A DNA stretch of 64,000 bases from Strongyloides papillosus (taxonomy: Eukaryota > Nematoda > Chromadorea > Rhabditida > Strongyloididae): positions 1,178,001 to 1,242,000 of the forward strand of contig SRSI01000013.1 of the NCBI GenBank assembly GCA_005656395.1. Direction: 5' to 3'. The notes beneath the pieces are model-generated. The model ran no database searches. It was not told where the DNA came from and saw only the letters and a program-made list of their open reading frames with translations. The position numbers and the translations under genes were made by a program. How positions within the stretch are numbered: the stretch's first letter is position 1; every line of letters starts with the position of its first letter. Shown in pieces: positions 13,810-25,516 of this stretch.

Positions 13810-15358
13810 ATGTAATAGAAGAGATATTTTGAAAACATTTTAAAAATGAACTTTTTTAAAAAACATGGTATCATTTTATATATGATAATGCCAATGTAAT
13901 TTCATTATCTTACTACTCTTTTCCGTCAAAATACTCTAAAAAAATTAAATGCACATACATTTTTTTACCTGATCGTAATGCAGCTGTTTTAATTTAAAAA
14001 TTGCAAAAATACTAAATAATTGTCATTTTAATGAAAAAAAAACACAAAAAAAGTTTCAGAAAAGACAAATAATATCACTTTTATATGGATAAAAATACTT
14101 TTAATATTTTTTTCATCTAAATATTTTAAAATGTTTTTTCTTTTGTGCTTCATGTATTTTATTTTTCTTTCTTGTAAATAAAAAAATGTGACGGAAAATG
14201 TAGTTATTACTAATTTTATTATTTTTTTTAAACTTTATCTTTATAAGTTTTGTTATTGTTTTATTTTTGTCTTAATTCTAAGATTATTTTCATTTATTTT
14301 TGAAAATTTTGATTAGTAATTATTACGTGAAAGATAAACATTTATTGATAATAATGATATTTCTATATGTCTAAGACATACACAAATGTTAAGATATTAA
14401 AAATTATCTTATTGTAACATGCTTCTTAAAAGTGATTGTGTAGGAGCATCACATATATTTTTTCATACTTATCTTTTATTATAATTTATTTAAATTCATA
14501 TGTAATATTTATAAACTTTACTCTATCTATACCTATCTTAATTTTACATATATATTTCAAAGTTTATATGTAAGATGATAATTAAAATATTTGAAGTAAT
14601 ATTGTAATTTTTTGATATTTCTTTAAAATAAATTTATTTTTACTGTTTCTATTCTAATAAAATATAGTAAAGGTAATTTGAAGTTTTGTGGAAATTACTC
14701 AAAGTTAGAAAAATTGATATTGATTTCTAAGTAATCAAAATTTTTTTTATTAATGTAATTACTTCTAACATAAATTTATCATTTTGTCTAGATTAATCTG
14801 AAAGTTTTATAAATAATCTAAAGTTTAATAAAAAATTTGTTACATTTTACAAAAAAATTTTAACATAAACAAAAGAATTATACTTATTTTAATAAATTGT
14901 TTTCTTGTTCTATATCTTCTTAAGTCTCATTTTATTGTGTTTTGTCTCTTTTCTTCGTCCTATATTTTGATTTAGATTCCTTTACACATATATAAATAAA
15001 AGCACAAAAGTTATACTAAAATTATACTAATCACTCACTAAAACTTTCCATGAGATCGTAATTTATAATATGTATTTTTGCTATTAACATGATTTATTTT
15101 TCATGGCTTTTAAAAGTTAAAATAATTTATTCAAAATATGATGGATTATTGCGTGTAATGAATAATATTGAGGTATTAGCTAAAAATACTATTTATTTGT
15201 TTATTTTAAAATATATATGTTCCGGAACTAAATTCATATTCTTGCACTTATTTTTAAAGTTGAAATATTGCTTTTTTGTAAAGATTTTCTAGAAATTTTA
15301 TTTATCTTATTATTATTAATTATTTAGATAGTCTAACTATTTTTTCTCAACAAAAATA
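13810..15358. other. AT-rich intergenic region
   Basis: About 1.5 kb between lgg-1 and the sugar transporter. A 67-codon open frame at 15089-15292 looks random. No repeat or RNA gene is convincing; a short GTGAT/ATCAC stem near 14435 is too weak to call. Confidence 0.5.
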
Positions 15359-17001
15359 ATGCTGTCACCTGGAGGAGAAGATTACAAGATATTTTTGCTG
15401 TCCTTTTGTGTTGCTGTTTGTAGTAACTTTATGGAGGGATATTCTAATTCTTATCCAAATACTGCCATTACAACTTTCAAAAATTATATTAATGACTCTT
15501 ATGTTGAGAGAGGAAACCCTGACGGTTTGTCAGAGATTGCTTTCTCATGGATATGGAGTTCAATACTAAATGTTTGGTTTATTGGATACCTTATTGGTAC
15601 ATTTGCAACCCCATATTTTACTGATAATTATGGGAGAAGAAGTAAGTTAAATGGTAATATTAAATATAGTAATTATTTCAGCAACATTAATGTACGCAAA
15701 TTTTGCCTCTTTTGTAGGTACAATAATATCAACTGGGGCAGTTGCTTTACCCGTTCCTGAGTTATTATTTTTAGCACGGTTAGTTGCCTCAATCTCCTGT
15801 GGAACAGCATTTGGCGCATTAATATTATGGATTCAGGAATCAACCCCAACGCATATGAGAGGGGTTACAAGTTTCCTTAGTGAAACATCATTCATTTTTA
15901 TGACTGTTGTTGGCATGGGTTTTGGATTAGATGATATTTTTGGGAATAATTTAATAATTCTTATTGGTATTGGTGCAATACCAGCTTTTCTTGGGTTCCT
16001 TTTAATGTTACCATTAGAGGAAACACCAAAATTTTTATTAATTAATAAAAAAGATAGAAAGAAATGTGTTGAAAGTTTAAAATTTTATTTTGGCAATAGA
16101 TATAAGCATTCAGAGATTATGGAAACTATAATGAAAGAATCAGATGAAGTTGAGACAAGGAAAGTTATTCCATTAGTCAAAGAAGTTTTTAGAACACCAA
16201 ATTTATTAAAAGCATTTGTTGTTGGGGTATTAGCTCTTCAGGTAGATTTTTAGAAAAATGTTAAAATAAAAGTAATTGATCTTATAGATTATTGTTGGAA
16301 TTTGGCCAATTATCTACTTATCAACAGATTTTTTATCAGCACATTTTGATATTCAAACGGCCCAGGTAATAAAAAATCAAAAAATAAATTTAATTTCCAT
16401 TTAGTATTATTCATTTGGGTTAACATTAGCATGCTTCTTCGCAAATTTACCAGGAATCTTAATTATAGATCGTTTTGGAAGGCGTCCATTATTCTTAACA
16501 ACTGCAGTCATTAATATTATGAGCTTGATTTTTTATATAATCTCTGATAGGTTATCATTAAATGGTAACCCATACATAAAATACGGATGTGTTGGATCAT
16601 TATTTGCGTTCGGTATAAGTTATGGGATTGCATTGGGACCAATTGCATTCTTTATAACAAGTGAAATGGTTCCGCAAAGATCAAGAGCTGTCGTCCAATC
16701 AATGGTGTTTTCAACAAATACCATCTTAAATTGTATATTTAGTGAGTTAACTTATCCATTGTACAAATTAATAGAAGTTTATTGCTTTATACCCTTATTT
16801 ATTATACCATCAATTATTGCTACCATTTATTTATATAAAAATTTACCTGAAACAAGAGGTAAAGAGATATATGAAATTGTTAATGAAATGACAAAAAGTA
16901 GTCAATCATCAGACGATGATTCAACGTGTGATAGTAATTCTATTTCTGATATAACTGCCAAATTAAGTAAGAAAGATTACGGCAGTACTGCAATTTCTTA
17001 A
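15359..17001 (+). CDS. Major facilitator superfamily sugar transporter (SLC2/GLUT-like)
   Basis: Four exons, 15359-15641, 15682-16241, 16288-16365 and 16405-17001, joined in frame give 505 aa with about 12 hydrophobic segments. SLC2 signatures are present in both halves: DNYGRR at 89-94 and IDRFGRR at 328-334 in the loops after TM2 and TM8, QESTPTHMRG ending at 155 after TM4, SEMVPQRSRA after TM10 at about 392, and LPETRGK at about 454-460 after TM12. The cytoplasmic tail is Ser/Asp-rich (about 40 residues). The family moves hexoses or related solutes across the plasma membrane; the substrate cannot be told. The large first extracellular loop after TM1 is typical of GLUTs, and NDS there is an N-glycosylation sequon. 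Closest human class uncertain. Confidence 0.88.
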
Positions 17002-18139
17002 ACGGTTTTATCTTTTTATTTCTAATAAAACTTTTTGTAAAACATTTATTAATAAATATTTTAATACTATTGTGATAATCCCTTTAAAAAAGTAATATGA
17101 TATTTTTGATCACTAAACAATCTGTTGGTGTATTTATTATATTACTCAAAAGTAATGAATCTTTTTAAATCATATATAATTCATTTTAATATATTTGTCA
17201 CAATTAACATAAAATATGTCTGCTATAATACTTTGTAGTGTCGTTACTTCAAAAACTATCAAATATAATAAGTTGAACAAAAAAGTGACTAGACTGATGA
17301 ATTATTAGATGATTATGTTTATATTAAAGGTCATCAAAGTAATTTAAGCCTCATCATAATATCTGTTTTCATTTTTATTTATTACGCTATATACTTTAAA
17401 ATTATATTGTCTTTCAATTAAATTGTATAATATGACACGGAATAACAAGCTTCTTGATACTTTAACTTTTTGAAAAAAATAATATGTTTTTATAACTCAT
17501 TAAACAGGTTGCAATTCTTTGTTTATAAAGTTATTTAAAAGTAATTAATAATAATAATCACATATAAATAAATTAAAATTCAATGAGTATTATGGATTAA
17601 AAATAATTTTATTATTCATACAACATCTTTAACTAATTAAAAGTGTATTATTATCTTTGCAAAGAGACACTCTCATAGAAAAGTAATCATTTTGATATAT
17701 AAAAATGACATATTTTAAATTAATCGTACTTTTAATGATAATTTTGTATCTGTTTCCAATATTCCAATAATATGTGAAATTATTTTAAGAGATAATGAAA
17801 ATTTTATTTTCAAATAATTGCAATTAACAATAAATGATTTTTATCGAAATCTTTTTTTCATTAAAAATAATATTATATTACGGGAAAAAAAGTCTTCAAC
17901 TAATGTTTGACAAGATATCACCTTATCTCTGAATCATTAATCATAATCGACATATCTCTCTCTCTTATCTATCATAATTCATTATTTTAAAAAAGTTGTA
18001 AAAAAATTCCACATTAAATTGTAAGGTATTTTACAATTAAGTGTTCCTTTTTCTAAAAAGATGGAATGTGATTGTTAAAAAAATTCATCTTTAAATATAT
18101 TTTAATGAGATTTTTTCCCTTTTGTTTACCTATGACAGA
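17002..18139. other. AT-rich intergenic region
   Basis: About 1.1 kb between the transporter and the hairpin cluster; no gene or repeat recognised. Confidence 0.5.
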
Positions 18140-18216
18140 CTACTAATATGAGTCTAACATGATCTCATGATATTTTCAGTTAACATGAGAATCATATAGA
18201 CCCATATCAGAAGTAC
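18140..18216 (-). ncRNA. Candidate microRNA precursor, bantam/miR-58 seed (copy 1)
   Basis: An imperfect hairpin of about 77 nt. The two arms (around 18141-18168 and 18184-18215) are reverse complements over roughly 28 positions with few mismatches and a short loop. Read on the minus strand, the 3' arm starts TGAGATCATGTTAGACTCAT (18148-18167), whose positions 2-8 (GAGATCA) equal the seed of bantam and miR-80/81/82, also 3'-arm products. Two further copies with the same 3' arm lie within 500 bp. Confidence 0.6.
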
Positions 18217-18360
18217 ATCTAACAAAAATGAAAAAATCAACATTTAAAGTAAAATTGAATATTTTTAATTATAATATTTATATACCTTTGGTTATTTAAG
18301 CTGGAACATTTGGATATCTTTAAAAAAGTACATTCAGCCTGTTGCTATAAAACAAAAGAA

Positions 18361-18436
18361 AAATCCATAATGAGTCTAGTTTGATCTCATGAGTCTCCTA
18401 TGCACACGAGATACAAATAGGCCCATTATGGAGATT
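18361..18436 (-). ncRNA. Candidate microRNA precursor, bantam/miR-58 seed (copy 2)
   Basis: Second hairpin of the cluster. The flank TCCATAATGAG on the left pairs with CATTATGGAGA on the right and extends the stem beyond the putative mature arm. On the minus strand the 3' arm begins TGAGATCAAACTAGACTCAT (18370-18389), differing from copy 1 at three positions of the first 20, all outside the seed. The right arm also has a local alternative partner (TCTCCATATAAT near 18460), so folding should be checked. Confidence 0.6.
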
Positions 18437-18553
18437 CCCTTTGACAACTCCATGTAGATAAATCTCCATATAATGTGAAAATAAAAAAAAATAAAGCAAT
18501 TAAACTTTTCGTACTTCTTTGATAAATCATGTAGTAAGCTGATAAGGAATCTT

Positions 18554-18634
18554 TGCAATCCCACGATAAGTCTAATTTGATCTCATGAAATCATAACAAC
18601 ATGAGAAAACAAATAGACCTATGATGGAAGTGCA
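18554..18634 (-). ncRNA. Candidate microRNA precursor, bantam/miR-58 seed (copy 3)
   Basis: Third and best-pairing hairpin, about 81 nt, closed by TGCA/TGCA at its base, with about 30 paired positions per arm. The minus-strand 3' arm begins TGAGATCAAATTAGACTTAT (18566-18585). Loop and 5' arm sequences differ between copies while pairing is kept, which suggests selection for structure. The order on the minus strand would be copies 3, 2, 1, so one primary transcript could carry all. Confidence 0.62.
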
Positions 18635-18665
18635 GTTCTCACATATCAGTCTTACTAAAAATTAA

Positions 18666-18729
18666 TAAACTAACTTTAAACCATCTCATGATGTCTCTTA
18701 TATACATAAATTGAAGCTAGTTAGTGATT
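18666..18729 (-). ncRNA. Possible fourth, divergent member of the hairpin cluster
   Basis: A weaker hairpin: CTAACT at 18670-18675 pairs with AGTTAG at 18719-18724, with partial pairing inward. The minus-strand 3' arm reads TGAGATGGTTTAAAGTTAGT, sharing TGAGAT with the others but with a changed seed (GAGATGG). Spacing (about 35 bp from copy 3) and the shared CATCTCATGA near the loop support kinship; the stem has many internal mismatches. Confidence 0.3.
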
Positions 18730-21700
18730 GTGTCTCTCTATCAATCATTCGTTTGATAAAATTTATTATTTAAATTGTAAAATCAGCCAATTAGAGAATT
18801 TGTACTAAAGACAGTTAAACTTCTCTATCATTTTAAATTTAAAGAATCATATAGTATAGATATATTATATTTATAAATTACGCAATTCGAAAAAGAACAA
18901 GTATGCTGATGTTTAAGATTAATTTCATTATATGTTTTTTTTAATTGTCATTTGTCTTTAAATTAAATAATGTCACAAATATCACATATTTTCAATAATT
19001 GCGCTCTAATTCTACGAAATATGTGTATACATATCTTAATGAATTTTTTAGACTAAATGATATATCATCTTCATATCATGTTATAGAATATTTGTCTAAA
19101 ACAATATTAAATTGTCCTATAAATAAAAAAAGAAAGGAATATTTAGTCATTCTTTTTAAGAGAAATCAATATATAATATTATAATCAAATTAACCTATTT
19201 ATAAAATTATATAAGGTATATATGCATAATTTGTAGTATATGAGTACTTTAAACTCAAGAATAAGAGGTATTAAAATAAAATGTTTTTGTGGAAAGAGAT
19301 ACTTCAACAAGGGTAAGTGGTTAAAATCAAAGGAGTTTATATCTCTATGAGAATAAATCTCTATAATAACAGAAGCATTACCTTGCATTCTTCAAAGAAT
19401 TATTCTAGAGAAACTTCTCTACTATAACTAATTTAACTTTTAGATTATTATAATAAATAATATACAAAAGAAAGTATAATCTTAATGAGTTATAATGTAA
19501 TAACTGACCTCAATGGTATGTATATAATATATATAATACAATAATATAACGATGTATTTGGCAACCACTAAAACATCTAGAATGATATGCTTGCTATAAA
19601 ACTATGGTTATTTATACCATTACAAAAGAGATGTGTTGGAAGCGAATATATTAACACTATGAATTTTAATATCAGTTACACGTATACATTTTGAAGACAG
19701 CCTCTTTTTAAACATAACCAAAATTCGTCCTACCACAACTGTATAATGTTTATCAACACATACAATATTGTTAGACGAAAAACTATAAAATTTTTATACA
19801 AAAACATATTATATGGATGGTATAATAATTATTCATATAATTTCATACATATGAGTAATTTAAAACAAAAAAAAACTATGTAGAACAGGAACAAAGATAT
19901 ATTTATTCTCTCTCTTAAAATAAAAAAAACAAACTCTTTCTGATATTACAAGAATAGAGACATGTGTAGATTCTGTAAATGACAGGAGTAAAAAAAATAA
20001 CCTATTTTAAAACTGATTAAGATTACTAAAGAAAAATATGAATCAGTTGTAAGGATTGTGTGAGAAAAAAAATGAGAGAGAAAAATGATACAATATCTAC
20101 CCTACTTTCAAAAGGATAAAAAAACTATCTTATTAAATATAATACGTATATAATATAACAAGTTAAACACTTTTCAATTTGAAATAGTATAAAATCACCA
20201 AATCGAAGAAACGATGTGTTGGCCATTTGTCTATTTGAACTTTATAGAAAAATATTTCTATATATATAGGGAATGATGGCTTTCATTTGATCAACAGACA
20301 TATAGAAAAAGGCGTGCTTTATAAATAAAAATGTTGCTGTGTATAATTTTATCCATCAACATTACAATGTGTGTATAAGAAAAATCTAAAATGTTATAGA
20401 GATGTGGTAGATAATAATATACATATGAAAGTGTGTGTATATGTATTTGTTGAATTTACAACAATTGTTTTGCAGACACCAAATTAATGTCTATGAATCT
20501 ATATAATATGTACATATATATAATATGTATACATTTTTATTACAAAGAAATTATATACATATATTTAAATGCGTGGTTCTCATAGGAAGGGTTAATGGAT
20601 TGATTTTAAAGGAGGTTTCGGCTACGAAATACACAATCATTTACCAATATACATACACACCTATATGCTTTAAAATTTTTATAAAAAGCTTCTATAACCT
20701 TCTTATATACACATATATACTTTATAATCATTCCTAAACAAAAACGCCAACACTCTATATGATGGTTATTTAGATTGCTACCACAAAATTTTTATGTATC
20801 TTGAAATATATATATTTAAAAGTTTATGACATACATATATATTGGATCATTCAATGATTTCAAATTTTGAATTAATAAAAAAAAGTTAGTTGACGTGGAT
20901 GGTTCTCTGATACAATGTTATATATAATTTTCCCTAACCTTTTTACTTGACACATAAATTTTTGTAGAAATATTTTAAATGGCTTTTTTGATAAGATCAG
21001 GAATAATATTAAATATAAATATATATAATTACTTATGATAGAAGTAATATATAATTAATATGATGCTGTTATATTTAATATTATAAAAAAAGGAAGGAAC
21101 AACAATGAATTATTGGAAATTTTTAATGATTAAAATTAATTTATCTTGATAAAAAATATTTTAAAGTAATTGATGTAATCATAGTATATACTAGAAATGT
21201 TTGTCACACATATACTAAAAAAATGAAGATTTTCTCTTCCAACTACAAGGTTAAATTTTATTGAACTTAATTATACAAAAATCTGTGAAAGGGCCACTTT
21301 CTCATCCTTTCAAATCAATCATTTTTAATTGATATTAAAGTTTTTTCAGGAAATTAATTAGTTTCTAACGCTTTAACTAAAAAAAGAAGGTTATCTTAGA
21401 AACTTTTTTTGACATTTTTAAGGTAAGATTTTTGTCATTGACAAATTGATACATAGAATAAACTTCTTCTTTTTCAATTTTTTTATTTTCACAAATTAAA
21501 CAAATTAAAAATTTCGTTCTTTATTTTTAAAAAATCAAAGATAAATCTTACAAAAATTCCGTATCAACTTTTGAATGTTTTTAATGAGAGGAATTTAGAA
21601 AATGCATACATATAAATAAACAAGGAAAGATTATTTATCTTTCAAAGTTATCGTCCTTTTTATTTAAAAGATCTTATAACAAAACTAAATTTTGGTTAAT

Positions 21701-22859
21701 ATTCTCATAAGTAAGCATATATATATTTAGTTATATACATATATTTTTAATTTTTATTATCATTCTCTCTAATCTTTATAATCAGATATTTTTTTATTGT
21801 TCATATAAAAATAGAGAGATCATTAGCATATAAAAATTATAATGTGCATAAGATATTTGTTTAATTTAGTTTTCATTTGTATAAATTTATATAATATTAA
21901 AAAAAGTCATTAATATAAACTGATTTCGAAAAATTATAAATGAGCATCATAGAGAATGTATCTACCTCTTTGTTAAAGTTTAAAAAAATGATGAAAAATT
22001 ATTGGTGCTAGTTGGAGGGATGATCAAAATGTGATTTTCCAAAATGCTAATTAAAAAAAAAGAATACATTATTATCATAAAAATGTGATACAAAGTCAAC
22101 GAGAATATATATTATATTTCAGCAGTAAATCTTTGATTTTATTTAAAATGAGGAAAGTACATAATGGGGATTATTGAGGGAGTCAAGTGAAGTAGACAGG
22201 GTGTAAAAAAAAACAGTAAATTGATTAGACATATAATTACAACTTATAAATGATTGATTTCTTTATTTACTATAAGGATAATGTGTTTAACTTCTTGCTT
22301 TTTAAAAAAAAATTTTTAATCCAATCAAAAAGTTTTGTACCTTTTCATCCAAACCTCTATGAGATGGAGGTAAACATCATAATTATATATTTCAAATGAT
22401 TAATAAATAAATAAAAAGGAGTATTGGATATGATGCCGAAAAGGGATGATGATGGTGATGAAATATAATCCTTACTACCTTTTGTCCAATTATAACTTTT
22501 TCCGAAAGCTATAATTTTCTTCAACATCTCTTTTAACATCATCTTTTTTTTTATTACTATTGATCGTATTGTTATTTATAAATTAGTAGGTACTTCCTTG
22601 TAAACTAACTTTTTTAATCTCATATCAAATAATATATTTATACACATGGTATGAGTGATCAATAAATATTTTATGTGGAAATATTTTATCTTATCATGAG
22701 TTTTTATTATTATCATTTTAAGAAGAAAAATAAATTTATTAGATAAACAGACTTGTCATGTTTATCTTAATAATCATATGAATGCTTCTTAAGTTATTGT
22801 TTCATCGTCATTTTTTTTTCACTTGACTATATATATATTAAATTTAAAATATTAAAATT
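18730..22859. other. Long AT-rich gene-free region
   Basis: About 4.1 kb of low-complexity sequence. Open frames at 18999-19184, 19185-19388, 20525-20737 and 22357-22542 have no domain or gene-like context. A short GC-richer patch at about 20565-20640 is unexplained. Any microRNA primary-transcript promoter for the cluster (transcribed leftward) would lie here. Confidence 0.45.
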
Positions 22860-23658
22860 ATGCCTGAAATTGAAGAAAATACGGAATCTGAAGGAGTCGT
22901 CGAGGGACCAAGAAATGTTCATATAAGAATTAATAGTGATAATTCAGGTAAAAAGGATATATTTGGGTGGATATCAGGAGGCGTACTTATAATAATAATT
23001 ATTGAAACTGTAGTTGGTGTATTGTCAAATAGTATTTCGTTGTTGGCAGATTCCTGTAGACTTTTTGTTGATTTTTTAATGTATTTTGAATTGTCAAGAG
23101 ATGCACCAAAAAGACAAAAATACATAGGCAAGTATATGATATAAAATTTTATTTTATTGCTAATTTATTTCTCACATAAAAATCTAATTATGTTTTATAG
23201 AATTATCTTTTTTGTCATTTGGTATTATAATATCAATAATTTTATCAATATTATATATGATAATTTCAATAAAAAGATTATATTCAAGTGACATTATGAT
23301 TGATTCAACAATAATGTTAGTTGGAGGTTTCCTTGCAATGATAGCAAATATTGGGATGTGTATCATACATGCATCAGATATTTTCGAACCACGAAGGTAT
23401 ACATTATTATCGGATTTTATAAGTATAAGATTACAACAATCATGTCATGTAATAATAAATCACGGACTTGGATTTATTGTATTTTTTTCAGCTTTATTAG
23501 TATTTATTGACAAAAATTACGTCTTTACAGACTCAATTGCCGCACTTATTATGGCAATCCTTATCTTAGCAAATACAACAGCAATAATTAATAAGTGTCG
23601 ACGGTATCTATTAAAAAAATACTCTTATAATGAGATATTGCCAACAGAGGATATATAA
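22860..23658 (+). CDS. Degenerate cation diffusion facilitator (ZnT/SLC30-like) membrane protein
   Basis: Exons 22860-23127 and 23201-23658 give 241 aa. The only frame-consistent join uses a GC donor (AG|GCAAGT) with a normal TTTTATAG acceptor. Six hydrophobic segments match the CDF transmembrane domain, and SNSISLLADSCRLFVD in TM2 aligns with the family's SNSLALLADSFHMLSD-type motif. In CDF transporters TM2 and TM5 each supply His/Asp and Asp for zinc. Here TM2 has Arg67 instead of the ligand but keeps Asp71, and TM5 (HVIIN) keeps His172 but has Asn176 instead of Asp. No histidine-rich loop and no cytosolic C-terminal domain follow. Likely a non-transporting or regulatory relative; a different ion is possible. 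Confidence 0.7.
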
Positions 23659-25516
23659 AGAAGGAGAAATTAATTGTGTTATGCTATTATCATGATGATA
23701 TAATAAAAATTAATAATTTAATGACATTGCAAATATAATAATTACCATGAAGATTAATTTTATATGACTTATAATATTTTTAATATACTTTTTTGATCTT
23801 TGATTATTATAAAAATTTTTTAACATCTCTGAAAAAGATAGTTTTTTTCACATAATACATACGTTATAACATCAACCAAAAAAATTAAATATATAATAGT
23901 TAAGATTGAAGAAATTTATGAATTTACTGTAGGTAAAGTGTAAATATAATGTGTAATAATTAAATCTTACATTTATAAATTTATATAAGAAATATATTTT
24001 ATATATTCCATTCGTCTAATAAATTTTCCAAGCAATATTTTATATACACAAGTACAACTAAATATGTCTACATTATGGTTATGTGAAAATGTATAGTTGT
24101 TTTATGAGTAAAATTCGTTTCCAAGCAATGTATCTCCATTGAAATTGCAAATTCTCCACTACCGTTTAATAAAGTGAAATTATTTTACTATAGAATTTTT
24201 AATAATAATATTAATTTATATTACCTCTATTTTAAATTATAATCATGTCATATTTTTAATATATTTGTAACAATATTTATGATATTGTAAAAAGTATATA
24301 AATTTATATAATTATTTGTAATTATCGTAGATTAAAGTTTATATGTCCTTTAAAATAATGTGAGATAATGTACTTAAGAATAAAGAATACTTTTTTTTAT
24401 ATTGTACTAAACAATTTACAAATATTTTTCCTAATTTTCTAGCAATTATATCTCACGAAACGTCCTAAGGAAGTTTCGCAATATAAAAAATTGTTATTTT
24501 TTTTTAATTAAGAGGAAACATATTTTTTCATAAAAATATTTAAAGTAATTTCTTTTTTATTATTCTTTAAAAATCATTAATTTTTGATTAGATATTAAAA
24601 ATTAATTAAAATAATATAATTTATATTAAATTATCTTTTTAATATAAGTTATTTCTTCTTTGTATGTTGCTAAGTGATGTGATTAATGAAAAGACATATT
24701 TTCATCTGTCACCATTAAAAAACTTTACTGTTCTAGATAAACATTTTCAAATATTATTTGTATGTAAAAAATAATAAGAATAAAAACTATTCAATTATTC
24801 CTTTTCTTGTAGGTAAACATTTCGAGACGAATAACAATATTTTTTTAATTAACGTGTTCATTGAAAAATACGTTAATGATTTGACTTATTGTTTCTATAA
24901 ATTTATCAAATCTACCATTATTAATATAATTTATACATCTTCAATGGTTACATCCTATTTTTTAGATTATTACTTATATCTACATTATTTTAAATATTAA
25001 TCTTTTCTTTTTTTTACCTAATTATATATATCATTTCTAAAAAAAGGCATGAATTTGAATAATTATATAAATTAGTTTCTTTTTACTCTCAAGATTATAT
25101 TCAATTTTTTTACATTATTTTTTTTATTTATTGGTTATACTAATTAAGTTAATAATTTCATAAGCTTCATGCTTAAATTCAAAAAATATTTTATTAAAAA
25201 ATGAAATTTTCATGTACCACTTTATCTGGATATGAAAAATTATGTATTTTAATAAAAAAACAATATATTACACTTTTGAGTAATAATATATTTTCATTCA
25301 TTTTCTGTTTTTAAATATATTTTTTCTATTTATCATATATGTATATTTTTTTATTATAAATATTTCTTATATAAATAATTGAATAGTTCATATGAACATA
25401 ATGTATATAGACAGTTAATTCGCTAAAAGTCATTTTTTTATTTTTTTTATTAAAGATATTTGCTTAATGGTAAAATTAATATATTTTAATAATAGATAGA
25501 TATTATAAAAAAAGAG
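23659..25516. other. AT-rich intergenic region upstream of osm-3
   Basis: About 1.85 kb. The open frame 24758-25000 appears random. No canonical X-box was found near the osm-3 start; only a degenerate TTTGCT/GGTAAA pair with a 4-nt spacer at 25459-25474. Confidence 0.5.

Noticed and set aside
15050..15072. TGAGATCG, the exact miR-58 seed start, upstream of the sugar transporter
   Set aside because: No complementary arm in the surrounding 100 bases.
18286..18303. CTTTGGTTATTTAAGCTG, resembling the miR-9 5' arm, between hairpin copies 1 and 2
   Set aside because: No complementary arm (AACCAAAG-type) was found on either side, so no hairpin forms; likely chance.
20525..20737. 70-codon open frame partly in a GC-richer patch
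   Set aside because: Rich in Tyr/Ile/Thr from ATA/TAT repeats, no domain, no splice partners.
24758..25000. 80-codon open frame upstream of osm-3
   Set aside because: No motif or gene-like start context; random AT-rich frame.
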